Made by a program: the position numbers and the translations under genes | In this document: positions 38,901-50,900 of the stretch, piece after piece | Layout: each line of letters starts with the position of its first letter | Numbering within the stretch: the first letter of the stretch is position 1 | The notes under the pieces: generated by a model | What the model saw: the letters and a program-made list of their open reading frames with translations, nothing else | The model's database searches: none | What the model was told of the DNA's origin: nothing | NCBI GenBank assembly: GCA_950022655.1 | Contig: OX465579.1 | Span: forward strand, 80,859,193-80,923,192 | Reading direction: 5' to 3' | DNA length: 64,000 bases | Source: Alentia gelatinosa | Taxonomy: Eukaryota > Annelida > Polychaeta > Phyllodocida > Polynoidae

Positions 38901-41900
38901 AAGGTTGCTCTTTGCTGAACACCACATGTTCAAGGTTGTATTGTCACGGCAAACTCCTCCTATTGATAGAATGCTGTTACTTGTTTCTTTGAGAGAGTAC
39001 CCCGTTGGATCTCCGATGTGCTCACTTCGTACTGTGTACTGGTGTGCATTATCTTTTTTTTAACAATGAGCGTCGCTCTTCTTATTTGTATAAAATATAG
39101 ATTGGTTATATTCCGCATTTTTTTTTTTTTTTTATGACAGCAGCATAAGAAGGTATAGGCTCTATAATGCCATATACTCCTTTGGCCTTAATAGTGTATT
39201 GAGAAGCTGTTTTTAATCTGTTCTGGAACCCATTTCAATATGGTGTATGACAGTTTGTTGATGGGGTTTACGCTGTATCCGCATTCTGTGAGAGAACTAT
39301 AATCTAAATACATTTATACCCAATAGCTGTAAGGGTAATCGCTCATCAAAGTATAGTTTTATTGGAGGTGACACCTGGTGGATTATTCATGTCTGGCCCT
39401 ATTGGTCTTACACTTTGATCAGCACGCACAGACCAACTCTTATGAGTGACAGGATTATGGATTAGGTAATGGCTGCGTGTTATCACTGGGGCTCACCAAT
39501 ACCCACCTTTCAACAAGCGACTAAAGCCCATAAGACAGCGATATCTAGCACCGATTCTCGCCGATCTGATCCCGCGATAATAATCGGGAACAAGAATGTC
39601 GATGTCTAAAGCCTATAAGACTGACACACCGAATGTCCCCGATTACACCTTTGCCCGACGGATCCGTCGGCATATATAGCCAGCGGTTGGCGTGACTCTT
39701 ATCCGGACAGTGGGTTAATGCCTGCATTATACCAGGTTCATTGTAAAGAGAATACAGTTTAAGGTAGAATAAGCTATTTTTCCAATTTTAACCGTGACCA
39801 ATATACACACCCTATCGTCTCTAGACCAAATACTCCAAAGTAAGGGTAATGAAGAGGAAGACGGATGCAAAAAGAGCTATGGTCATAATGGAAATGCCTC
39901 CTGGTACAACAAGAATCACATATACTAATTTGATAGTTCTATTGTGTGCATGTTGACAATTTGATTGGAACAAAGGAGTTGGAAGCATGATTCACACCAA
40001 ACAGCCTACAATAAATGGAAAAATAACTTTGAGTGTCTCACTCACTGTTAACAAGTCAGGATGACCGATTCATGCATAGGTCACTCCAGACTTGCACATG
40101 GACACCCTTTGAAAGAAGAACCCCCGTCCCCTTCACTCTCAAACTTGCAATGCGCGTTTGACTAATAGACCACACAATTTTTCTTGACTATGAAAGACCT
40201 TTCTGAAGGTATCACGAAGAAAAATGTAATTAATCTCTTGAATTGCTGTAATTTTTTTTATCTTAGCAACATTTTTATTCAATCAAAAGTGTACATTCGA
40301 ATTTTCATCCTGTCGTTTGATGCTTTGAAAATAGCTATGTTGATTTCATTCCAACAAATTTTAATATATGTGGTCAATGTTCTCCCTTTTTCTATTGATA
40401 TTTTCTATTGAATAATATTTGATATGTAATTTTATATATACTGAGACTAAAATTGCCAACTTTGTATTTTCTTCTAATCTGTTTTACACGATAGTTATGA
40501 GAGTATTGTCTTTGGGTTGATTCATTCCTTTTTTTTTTAGAATTAGACCAGAGCAGTCTCCTAGAGTGAAAACTTGAAATTTCTTATAGTCTATGTGTAC
40601 TCCAAGGGTCATCTGTGACGTTAAACAAAAAATCCCAAAATAAATAGGTATCCTGTGGTAGTTTATTCTTCGTTTGACAAAAGTAAGACGTCGTCTTTTC
40701 TCCAGTTATTGGAAAAAAATGACGAGCTCACAGGACTGGGTGGGATGAGCTTTAAAACGGCGCCCCTAACCCCTACCTACCTTTTCTATAGTGGTCGTGT
40801 CGGGGGTTTGTATGAGAAAGATTTTGCGCCGCGTTTTTCACTTCTTGATATGTATCCTGTGTTGTCATTCAGTAAAATTAATGTATAGTGAACTCTGTGG
40901 ACCATTTTGCACCCCCCCCCCCCCCCCCCCCCCGGCAGGAAAAGTCGCTGTTCGATTCACTGTGGCTAAGTTAAATTTTCTTTCGCCCTGCCCAGTACCT
41001 GACCTAGTGGCCTAGTGGCCGACCATGTATCTGAGTATATGTACATGTACATTTTGTGGTGTTTCCGAGTGGACTGTGTGGGACCTATGCAATGTTAATG
41101 GTTCGGGTAAGCCCAGATTGTTTGTAACATTTTGGACCATAGCGGTGACAATATAAGTAGATACGAGGATATGTCCGGAGTCTGATGATACAGTTTACCA
41201 CAGCGATTTTAGAGACCAGAGAATGTATTCAAAGTATGATACTCTCGTATACCATGGTGGCTTTAGAGATGCACCACCATGTCCCGATAGCCTAATCCTT
41301 CAGGTTTATACAGTGACTTAAGAGGCAAAAAGAGATACTTCAGCCTGATTGTTCAGTTTACCATGGTTCATAGATGTCAGTTTTTCATGTTTCAGTTGTA
41401 ATTCATTTTTCATTTTCGGTATACATAATTATTTTTCTTGTGCAAAGTTGATCATAACAACAGCTAAGGCAACCAAGTCAGAAACACAGCACCAGCCAAC
41501 TATGGACCTGGGCCACAGTCCTTGATTTCCCAGTGACTGAACCTCCCCACAGACCCTCAGCCCCACACCATGGCCGACTTTTCCAGGGTTTCCTGGTCTC
41601 CAAGAAACAGCAAATCATGGAAGGAAGCCATGCCATGCCTGTGATTGGTAAAAATCCCAGAGTAACACCATGGTACAACTGATGCCAGACTTGTGTATGG
41701 AGAGTGATAAGCACCTTCAACATCGGTGTCAATCTTGACATTCTGCAAGCTCAACCTTTGCAATTGTTTGCACTTGATGTGAATGTAAAGCCTGATCCTT
41801 CAGTATACTTTAGTTAAATAGATACCCCCTGGTAACCTGGGGCCCATTGAATAATCTAGGATCTTACATAAAGAGTCTTTTCTGTACCTTGTACAAGAGT

Positions 41901-44900
41901 TATCGTGTGATAACACTAAGGTTCATTTTCTAAGACAGTATCAGCCGTCCATAAGGTCATCCATGAGTGCTGAATAAAGTTGACCCATATCGTCCCTGGC
42001 TGTCTATGGTATACAGAAAAGAGTCTACATGTAGGATCCTAGATTATTCAATGGGCCCTTGATTGTTCAGTTAAACATAGTGAATTTAGAGACAAGAGGA
42101 TCCTTAAGCCTGATTGTTCTGTTTACTTTGGATAAAAAGGTACCCCCTGATGACGTGATCGATCAGTTATAAAACCATAGTGACTTAAGAGACAAGTGGA
42201 TGTATGAAGCTGATCCTCCAGTTTATCATGGTGACTATAGAGATAAAACAGTACCACGAGCCCCTGTCCCCGATAGCCTGGTTGTTCAGTTGATACTTTA
42301 AGGACGGGGGTCTGTGGCAGTGACGTGAGAGTCAGTGCGGGTGCAAGTGTCAGTGTATACGGGGCGAGCAGATTGTCATCTGAAATGTGATCTGGAACAT
42401 CATTCTGAATACAGCTATTTGTCTAGCCTAGCAATGTTTAATCTCGTGTCTTCTATATTCTGTACAAATTTCATGTTTACTGATCCATTGTATATCTATA
42501 CAAACAAACATATCCTAAATATTATAAATGATGCCTCAATGCGTTATCCATCCCACGTACGGGCTGCCGCAAGGCATTATCCGTCCTTAGCACGATCTTC
42601 CTCAGGGCAGTACTTATCCTGAATAGGTTAACCATAGCTACTTTAGACACGGATCTTTTTCGGCTTATTTTGCAACCTCTATGGCAAGCCGATGCTTTGC
42701 ATAGAGGTGTTATTGCCACGTCTCATTAATCCAACTTTAGAGACGAGGATGCTAAAGCGTGATTGTTCAATCTACCGTAGTTAAAATGTTATCCCGATGG
42801 CGTGATCATTCAGCCAACCATATTGACTTAGGAGACAAGAGGATGCATCCTTAAAGCCTGACCCTCCAGTTTTCCATAGTGACTATAGATATAATATAGA
42901 ACAAACCAACGGGAGCGGTTAAGGATGACTAATATGTCGCCAGGTTTTATCTGGCACCTGAATTTGAATGAATAAAGTTATTGGAATATATAACAAAAGA
43001 GAACGTCATCACACCTAGCACTGGTTTGGTCGTTTTTTTTAATGCTATTCGAAAGAGCGTTGGGTACGAGCTTCCTATGTTTAGTCTATGGAGAAATATA
43101 CTAGGGGAGGGATAAAACCAAATATCCTTATGAACTTATCCATCAATTGCTGATTGGCCTCAGGCTTCTGACTCCACATTCTGAGCCTTTCATAGAGACC
43201 CCAGACCTGTGCGTGGTAATAGAAATAATAACGTTCCACGCCTTATTTCCGACTTCTCTTTTTATTTTACAAAAATATAAGTTCTTTATCGGTCCCCATC
43301 TTAAACCCCTTTCTGTAGAATCAGGCCGATGGAGTGTAACTGAATCAACCTCCTAGTATTGCAGTGTGTCTTCAGACATTCCCGGTGAAAAGCTGACATG
43401 GTGCATTATAGCTTATTTTTTCCCTGCTTTCTAGACAGGTTATGTAGGTATTGGAAGATATAAAAATACTATCTATTGATCATATGTTATCTTTGTCCAT
43501 CTCAACCAATGAAAGTAGCCACACCCCTTAGCTATTCTAGCAAGGCTTTGATCCGTAGAACACATTCCTGGAAATAGTAGGCACTTTTCTATATCTATCT
43601 CTTTGACACATTATCTGTCAGGCCGATATATATATATACGTAGAAGGAATCCTGCATACATAGCTGTCATAACAAGTGAATAGAACAGGACGTTCAACGA
43701 ATTATGAGTTGAATGGTCACCACGAAAGCTACCTAGACCGTAATTGCTAACTTTAGGGTCATGATAATTGGTAGCTCATGGCCCGTAGGGTCAGGAGCGG
43801 TCATTGCACCACCTAGCGCACTCCCTCCCTACTAGCGCACCCTGCGCGCCCCCGCGTGCGAGTCACGTGAACTAATAGGTCACGTGGCGAAGCACGCCCC
43901 CACGCTCTCTCTCATTCTGTTCCTGCGCTTCACTCCGCTCACACCTACAACCTTTTTTCTCCTTGGCTCTACGCTGTTCGCGGCACCGCATACTCCACGG
44001 GTATCGGTCCGAGGCCGTAAGGGCAAGAGTTTAAAAGTACGGGTTAGCAGGAAGACAGGTTCACGTGAAATGCCGAAAACGCGAGCTGGACCGAGCACGT
44101 CTCAGGCTCAGGAGGAATCTACGGATTCGACCATGCGGCCTTCTGAGGACCACGTGGAATCGGCCTCGGAGGTCGGGAGCGTGAAAACCACCCGTCTCGT
44201 GGCCGTGGAGGTCGGCCTCGCGGCTATGAAAGAGGACGTGAAGACCCAGATCAGCGGTGTCCTGGCCGCCATCAACCGCCTAGCCGAGCAGAGGGCACCG
44301 GAGGCAGCGTCTCGACCGCCGACCGCTCAATCTGCCGCTGAGAGACGGACACAGGACTGGGCCGAGGACCAGGCGGCACGTGTTTTGCCCGCGCCGAGAC
44401 AACTACGGGAGAGGTACGGGGCGGACTCGTACATCCAGCGCGAGCTCGACCGGGAGGCGATAAAACACGATAGGACGGCGGGTAAGCTGCATTCTGATTT
44501 AAATATCGCAAGGCTTACCAGCAAGCCGTATATGTTTATCGACCGTGAGGGGGTCTATACCCTTGCGCAGAAACTGGAGGTGAGGGGGTCCCTGGGACCC
44601 ATGGAATACGTGAACGCGTTCCTGGGACTACTGGGAGACCACAGAGCCGTAGAGCCCGAGGACAGGGACCACATGAGTAAACATCTTCATCAGGTCTCCA
44701 TCGATGCGCAGTCCCGGCCGTGGGCCGGCGTGAGACGATGGAGTCAATTCATCTTCGATCAGGTCGAGACCGGGAGGATGAGCTGGTCAGACTACGCGCT
44801 CATACAGGAAGAGCGGGTCCGACTCGCGATGATGGCCGGGACTCAGACCGGGGGAGCGGATAGCGGAAGCAAGTCACGCTCGAGGGAATTGCCGTGTAGG

Positions 44901-47900
44901 CAATTCAATTCGGACCGGGGGTGTCGCCACAGGAGCGGGCACGAGGACGGGCCTATCAAATGGGTCCATATATGCTCGTATTGCGATTCGGTGGGAAAGC
45001 AGTGCGGGCATTCGCTCCATGCCTGTAACCGCAAGTTGGGTTACACCATGGGGTACGACAGTCAGCAAGCCCCCCAACCCCCAGCAGCACGGCGGGCGGG
45101 CCAGGTGGCGTACACCCCACAGGCCGGATACACGTTGAGGGCGGCCGACCCCGGACCGGATGCCCTGTACCAACACGGCGGTCAGCCGGCGGCAAAAAAC
45201 GGGCACGGTGCGCCCCGCGAGTGATCGGAGCGCACCCCAACACAGGATGCTCACGTGTAGGCAAGCCCCGGACCCCTGCGGACACCGGATGCGGCACACG
45301 TGAGATCACACGACCGGTAACCCGTGTAACAACACCGGACAGGAAACGGCCGCCGGCCACGTGGGCCGAGGTGGTCAGTCGCTCCTGCCCGGATACACCC
45401 GCAACACGTGGGGTGGACGGGGGGCGGGGGACACGTGACGCCATAGCGACTGCGGCCGCCACACCACGTGAGGAGGGGGTGGTCGGCAATAACAACAACA
45501 ACAACAACACGGTACCCCACGTGGCCGGCCTGGTGGGCGTCGGCCACCCGGGTCCACCCTCCGACAGCGTGGCCGGCCCCAGCGGCACGGCAGACCCCAG
45601 CACATTGGACTTCAAGGCACTGGAGGAGATCTGCCGCACGGGCATCGTGACCGCCGGGACTCGTACGGACCCGGAGGCCTTTATGTTACATCGCCGCAAG
45701 CAGTGGCCGGAGATGGACGACAACGCTCCACCGGCGCACGGCCACATATACCGGGCCGTGCGGGCAACCGGGCTCCCAAACGCTATGTGTAGCAAGATAA
45801 CTCTACCCACGGACTTACGGCTACGGGCGTGGGAGAAGTACCTAACGGCGATGGATGGGAAGCGGGAGCTGCTGGGGTTCATACGTTATGGATTCCCCCT
45901 CGGATACCTGGGACCCGCGACCGATACCCAGGGGGTCCCAAATCATCCCAGCGCGACGGCTTTTCCCACGGAGGTAGGCAAGTTTATCACTAAGGAGCTC
46001 TCCTTCTCAAATCTGCCACGTCTCTCCGTTGATGTCGCGGGAGAAACGGGACTCCGAGGCCCGGCGGGTGATAACGGATATGACCTTCCCCCGGGATCGG
46101 AGCGTCAACGCCTACGTGAGGAAGAACTCGGTGTACGGGGAGGAGAGGGAGCACACTCTCCCCACCATCGACGGTTTCGTCTCCCGTCTCCTGCGATCGG
46201 GTCCCTCGAGCTACATGGCCTCCATCGACATCGCGAGGGCATATAAAAATTTCCGGTGTGACCCCCTCGACTGGCCCCTCTTGTGTTTCGCGTGGGACGG
46301 CGGGTACTACTGCGATACGGCGATGCCGTTCGGTGCCCGCGCGTCCTCGTATCACATGCAGTGTGTTGCAGATACGATAGTGGAGATCCTCGCCGGAAAG
46401 GGGGTGGAGGCGGCCATGTACCTCGACGACCTGATCCTGCTATCGCCGTCAAAGGAGAAAGCCGCCGCCGACTTCGCGACCGCTAGGGAGCTCTTCCGCG
46501 AGCTAGGGCTGCCCGAGGCCCGGGAGAAAGCACAAGAACCGTCGCAGGTCGTCCGTTGGCTGGGCATCAACATCGACGCACGAAACATGACTCTGTCGGT
46601 GCCCGAGGACAAACTCCAGGACGTCCGCCAGCACGTCGCGGCCGTCGCACGGAAACGCTCGCTAACCAAGCGACAACTCCAGTCGGTGCTGGGAAAAATC
46701 CTCCACGTGGCGAAGTGCATCCGCCCGGCAAGACCCTTCGTAAGCAAGCTACTGGAGGCACTGCGTGGAATGTCCGGGTTTTACCTAAACATCTCCTCGA
46801 CTGGTTCTCTAGGTTTGCGGAGGGTTGGAACGGGCGTGCCTTGATTCCCAGGGGCCCCCCGACGAAATGCATCACTGTTGACGCATGCCTCACCGGGGTC
46901 GGGGGCACCGACGGCCGCCTGGCCTACTCCGCCCAGGTGTGCCCGGTTGCCGACCCGGTGAATTGCATATCGGAACTGGAAGCCCTCAACACGATATACG
47001 CCCTCAACACGTTCCTGACCGACCGGGACCGGGGGACGCGGGTTGAGGTCTTCTGCGACAACATGGGAACCGTCCAGGCAATAACATCGGGGCGGGCACG
47101 GAACAAGGTGCTGGCGGAGTGTGCCCGCCAAGCCTGGATGGTACAAGCGAGGCTCCAGGTCGAGCTGGTATACACGCACATCCCGGGGATCCTCAACTCG
47201 GTCGCGGATGCCCTCAGCCGGTCGCACCTCACCTCCAGTGACTATTCTAAAGCTGCTTTTTACATGTCCTCTCTTAACCTCAGAGCTGTCGCTCCATGTA
47301 ACCACGCCTCATTTGTGCCTATCCTCCGGCTTTACTGCAGATCCGGCGCTACGCTGTCTCCAACAGAGGGCATCTGCGCGGCAGGCCGCGGCGCGTGCCC
47401 CCGGCACGGTCGCCAACCAGCGAAGCGCAGTAACTACATACCTGGCGTTCTGCCGGAGGATGGGCGTGACCCCCAGCAGCCGACCGTCAGCCTACTCACC
47501 GCGTACCTGGAGTACGTCCGAGACCACGCCCCCTCACCAGCGACCGTAGCCAACCATCTGTCTCACCTACGGTCGCACCTACGGCTGTCGGGAGGGAACA
47601 TCGCGGCAACGGAGGACGCCCGCGTCAAGCGGGCACTGGACGCAATGAAGAGGGACAAGGCCTACCAGCCAAACGTGAAGCCTCCTATACCCATGGAGGC
47701 CCTCAGAGGCGTCCTCGGCGGTCTCACGGCCACGCCCCTCGACCGGTCGACCAGAGCGGCGTGCCTCCTCATGTTCTTCGCGGCCCTGCGGCAGAGCGAA
47801 GTCGCGCCGCCAACCGTCAAAAGCTTCGATCCGGTCCGGCATCTCACACGAGGAGACGTGAGGGTCACTTCTACTCACGTTGACGTGAGGATCAAGGCTG

Positions 47901-50900
47901 CAAAGAACCTCCAGTGTGTTGGAGAAGAGAAACGCGTATCTCTGCAGCCCTCCCCGGACCGGATGTCGTGCCCGCTGCGGGCAGTGAGAGCGATGATCGC
48001 GGCCGTTCCTACGACCAACGACCGCGAGCCCTTCCTCATGAACGAGGATCGCTCCCCCATCACGACTCGATGTCTCGCTAAAGAGTGGGACCGTCTCATC
48101 GCGCTGGCAGGGATACCATTAAGGACATATACCCTGCACAGCCTGCGAAAGGCCGCGGCGACGCAGGCCTTCCAGGCCGGAGTCCCTGAACTGGATATAC
48201 AGAGGTATGGGGGGTGGCGCTCCAACGCCCACAGAAGCTACATCCGCACCTCGGATGCCAATCGGGTGAATGATTCCCTCCTCAAGTCAATTAACGAGTG
48301 AGCATCATTTTCTCCCACCCTCCTCTCCACAAACTCTTCATGGACATTTTTGGCGTTTTATACACATTGTATAACCATATATACGTATTACATAATACTA
48401 TTCAGCGGACTAAGCACACGTGCGGTACGATCCTCCGACTAAATACGGTGATTTTCCATAGAACACATCCTAACTGACTCTTCAAACTTGGTACGACTGT
48501 GAACAATATCGTTCTGATACCAACACTATGCGTGGAAAAAACAAAAAAACGAGAAAAGACAGTGGTTCGACACAAGAACAAGCTGAGGGTTTACTTCACG
48601 ATGATACTGCATTATCGCCCACCCGCTCGACAGCCGGCTCGGTGAGTGAACAATACATATCGCCAAGGTTGACCATTGATTCATCAAACATACAGATGAT
48701 ACAGAAGATAAATGAACTAGAAGACAGAGTATGTACCCAAGAAAACACATTAACAAACGCCATTAGTGTCCTAAACAAGCTTCAAAAAAAGTTAGAGAAA
48801 GAAGAAAAAACACTCAATGAAACAGCTAAACTTCTTGCACAAGTGTCAACTCAGTTAAAAGAGAACATACAGAAAGTTAATGAAGTTGAGGAAGCCATTG
48901 AAAGCTGGGACAAAAATGAACTAGATTCCGATGGTTCAACAAATAGTGTACTACTACAAAAGATTAATGAAAAACTTGAGAAAATTGAGGATGAGCAGTT
49001 GAGAAAGCTATTAGTGATAGATGGGCTCAAAGAAGAAAGAAATGAAGACATAAGATCGGTATTCATACAACTTCTCCAGGATATCGGCTTGGAGAGCACT
49101 GTCCCATTTATTGACAACGTATATAGACGAGGTCGCTACAACGACCAGCAGCGTAGAGCCCGTTCGGTAATTGTGTGTTTCGGCAACTCCTCAGTCAAAT
49201 CTCGTATCTTCAGAAATGTAAATAGGCTCAAGGGCAATATAAAATGGAAAGGAGTCTCATTGTCCGATGATGTACGGTTTGAAGATAGGGACAAACTCAA
49301 AGACTTAAAAGCTATCCAAGCGGTAGCCAGAAGCAGAAATATCAAGTGTGTTGTCCGCGGACTCTCGATAAAGATTCAAGATAAAACCTACGCATACAAA
49401 GATATCGATAAGCTCCCAGAAGGCCTCACGATTCAAGACGTAAAAACAATAATCACAGATGAATACGTAGCCTACCAAAGCAAGCACGCACCTCTGTCAA
49501 ACATGTTTCCTTGTCAATTTGAACTAGAAGAAGTAAAATATGTATCGGCAGAGCAGTGCTACCAGCACAGACACGCACTTTCTGTAAATCAACAACAGAC
49601 AGCTGACCAAATTTTACGAACGAACCTGCCTGGCAAAGCCAAGTCACTAGCCCGAACACTTCCGAAGACACCCGAATGGGAAACCATGAAAGAAGAAGTA
49701 ATGAAATCTATCCTACACGCGAAGTTTGAACAAAACAGAAGCCTACTCGCTGCCTTACTCGCAACAAACACCAAAAAGCTCTATGAAGCCACCAAAGATA
49801 TAACTTGGGGATGTGGGCTCCACCTCGGGGAGGCGAGAAACCTCACCCCAAACAAAGTCACTTCCGGAAATCGACACGGCGCGCTGTTGGAAGAAGTACG
49901 AGAATCGCTGAGAAACGGTTAGTCCTGGTAATAAACTGAAGAAACATGTCGTACCGTAAGAATATCAATTACCCAACCAAACTAGATAATGATCTACAGA
50001 AGCTAGAAAAGACTCTTACTCGTCTATGGAAACCAAATCCCCACCACGCCATAATTGGAGACTCTCGCACGGCGAGACTCTATGAAGCAATAACCCTGCA
50101 AAACGACCAATCTCACCGATTCAATACGTTTGTATTTAGTAGTGCCAAGATACAAGACTTACTAGTGTTAGCAAATACCTACCTTAGTCATAATCACAAC
50201 TCAATAGTCTATGTGATGGGTGGTGTTTGTAACATCACAACGCGGAACCTTGAAAACAAGAGTATTTCCATGAACTGGAATACGGCTGCAGAGTTGACAA
50301 CACACTTAATTGCTTACACGGATGTTGGAGTGGAATGGATACGCCGTAATCAGCCAACTGCGCAATTAGTAATATGCCCTTTGACAGCCCCCACCCTCAC
50401 TGACTGTGTCAACGATTTCACTGAAAAGCAACAAGAACTTGTCAACACTGCAGTAACAGACTACAACAAGTTCCTGATCGACTTGAACTATCAGCAACCA
50501 TTTGTAACACCCTGGTTAGCGAACCATGTACATAAATGGCGAAGAAACAGATACAGGCACTACCACAACATGATGAGAGAAGACGGTGTACATCCAAAGA
50601 CCGAACTACTTGATTTATGGGCAGGCGACTTTGTCAAGATCTTCGAAAGAAATATTCCATCAAGAAATAACAGATGGTGATACACGATATGATACTACAT
50701 GGTGTGGTGTTCTTTGGTGTTCAACGGAATGAACAAAAAAGAGACTTGACTACATAATATATTCTTTGAATACTTAGATCAAAATCTCGAGAAATATAAT
50801 TTTCTTAGTAGTGATACTTGTTAATTATAAGTAACACTATAGAGTAGAAATACCCACCTTTTTTAACTGTCTCACCGGTACTTCTCGGTGTTTGTGAGCT

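Larger units (their letters stand above)
36255..43769 (+). other. SNX8 intron 2, part left of the retrotransposon
   Basis: Non-coding. It contains dispersed element copy 3, a 31-bp-period duplication, poly-C and poly-G tracts and the degenerate tandem repeats. No other gene is supported, and the open frames here match no domain I know. Confidence 0.7.

Noticed and set aside
44956..45882. 308-codon minus-strand frame and other antisense frames in the Ngaro-like element
   Set aside because: They are shadows in GC-rich sequence opposite Gag and Pol and show no motif.
49463..49900. NADAR region as bacterial contamination
   Set aside because: It is in one frame with a typical retrotransposon ORF1, shares its codon use, and lies within a fully bounded insertion.
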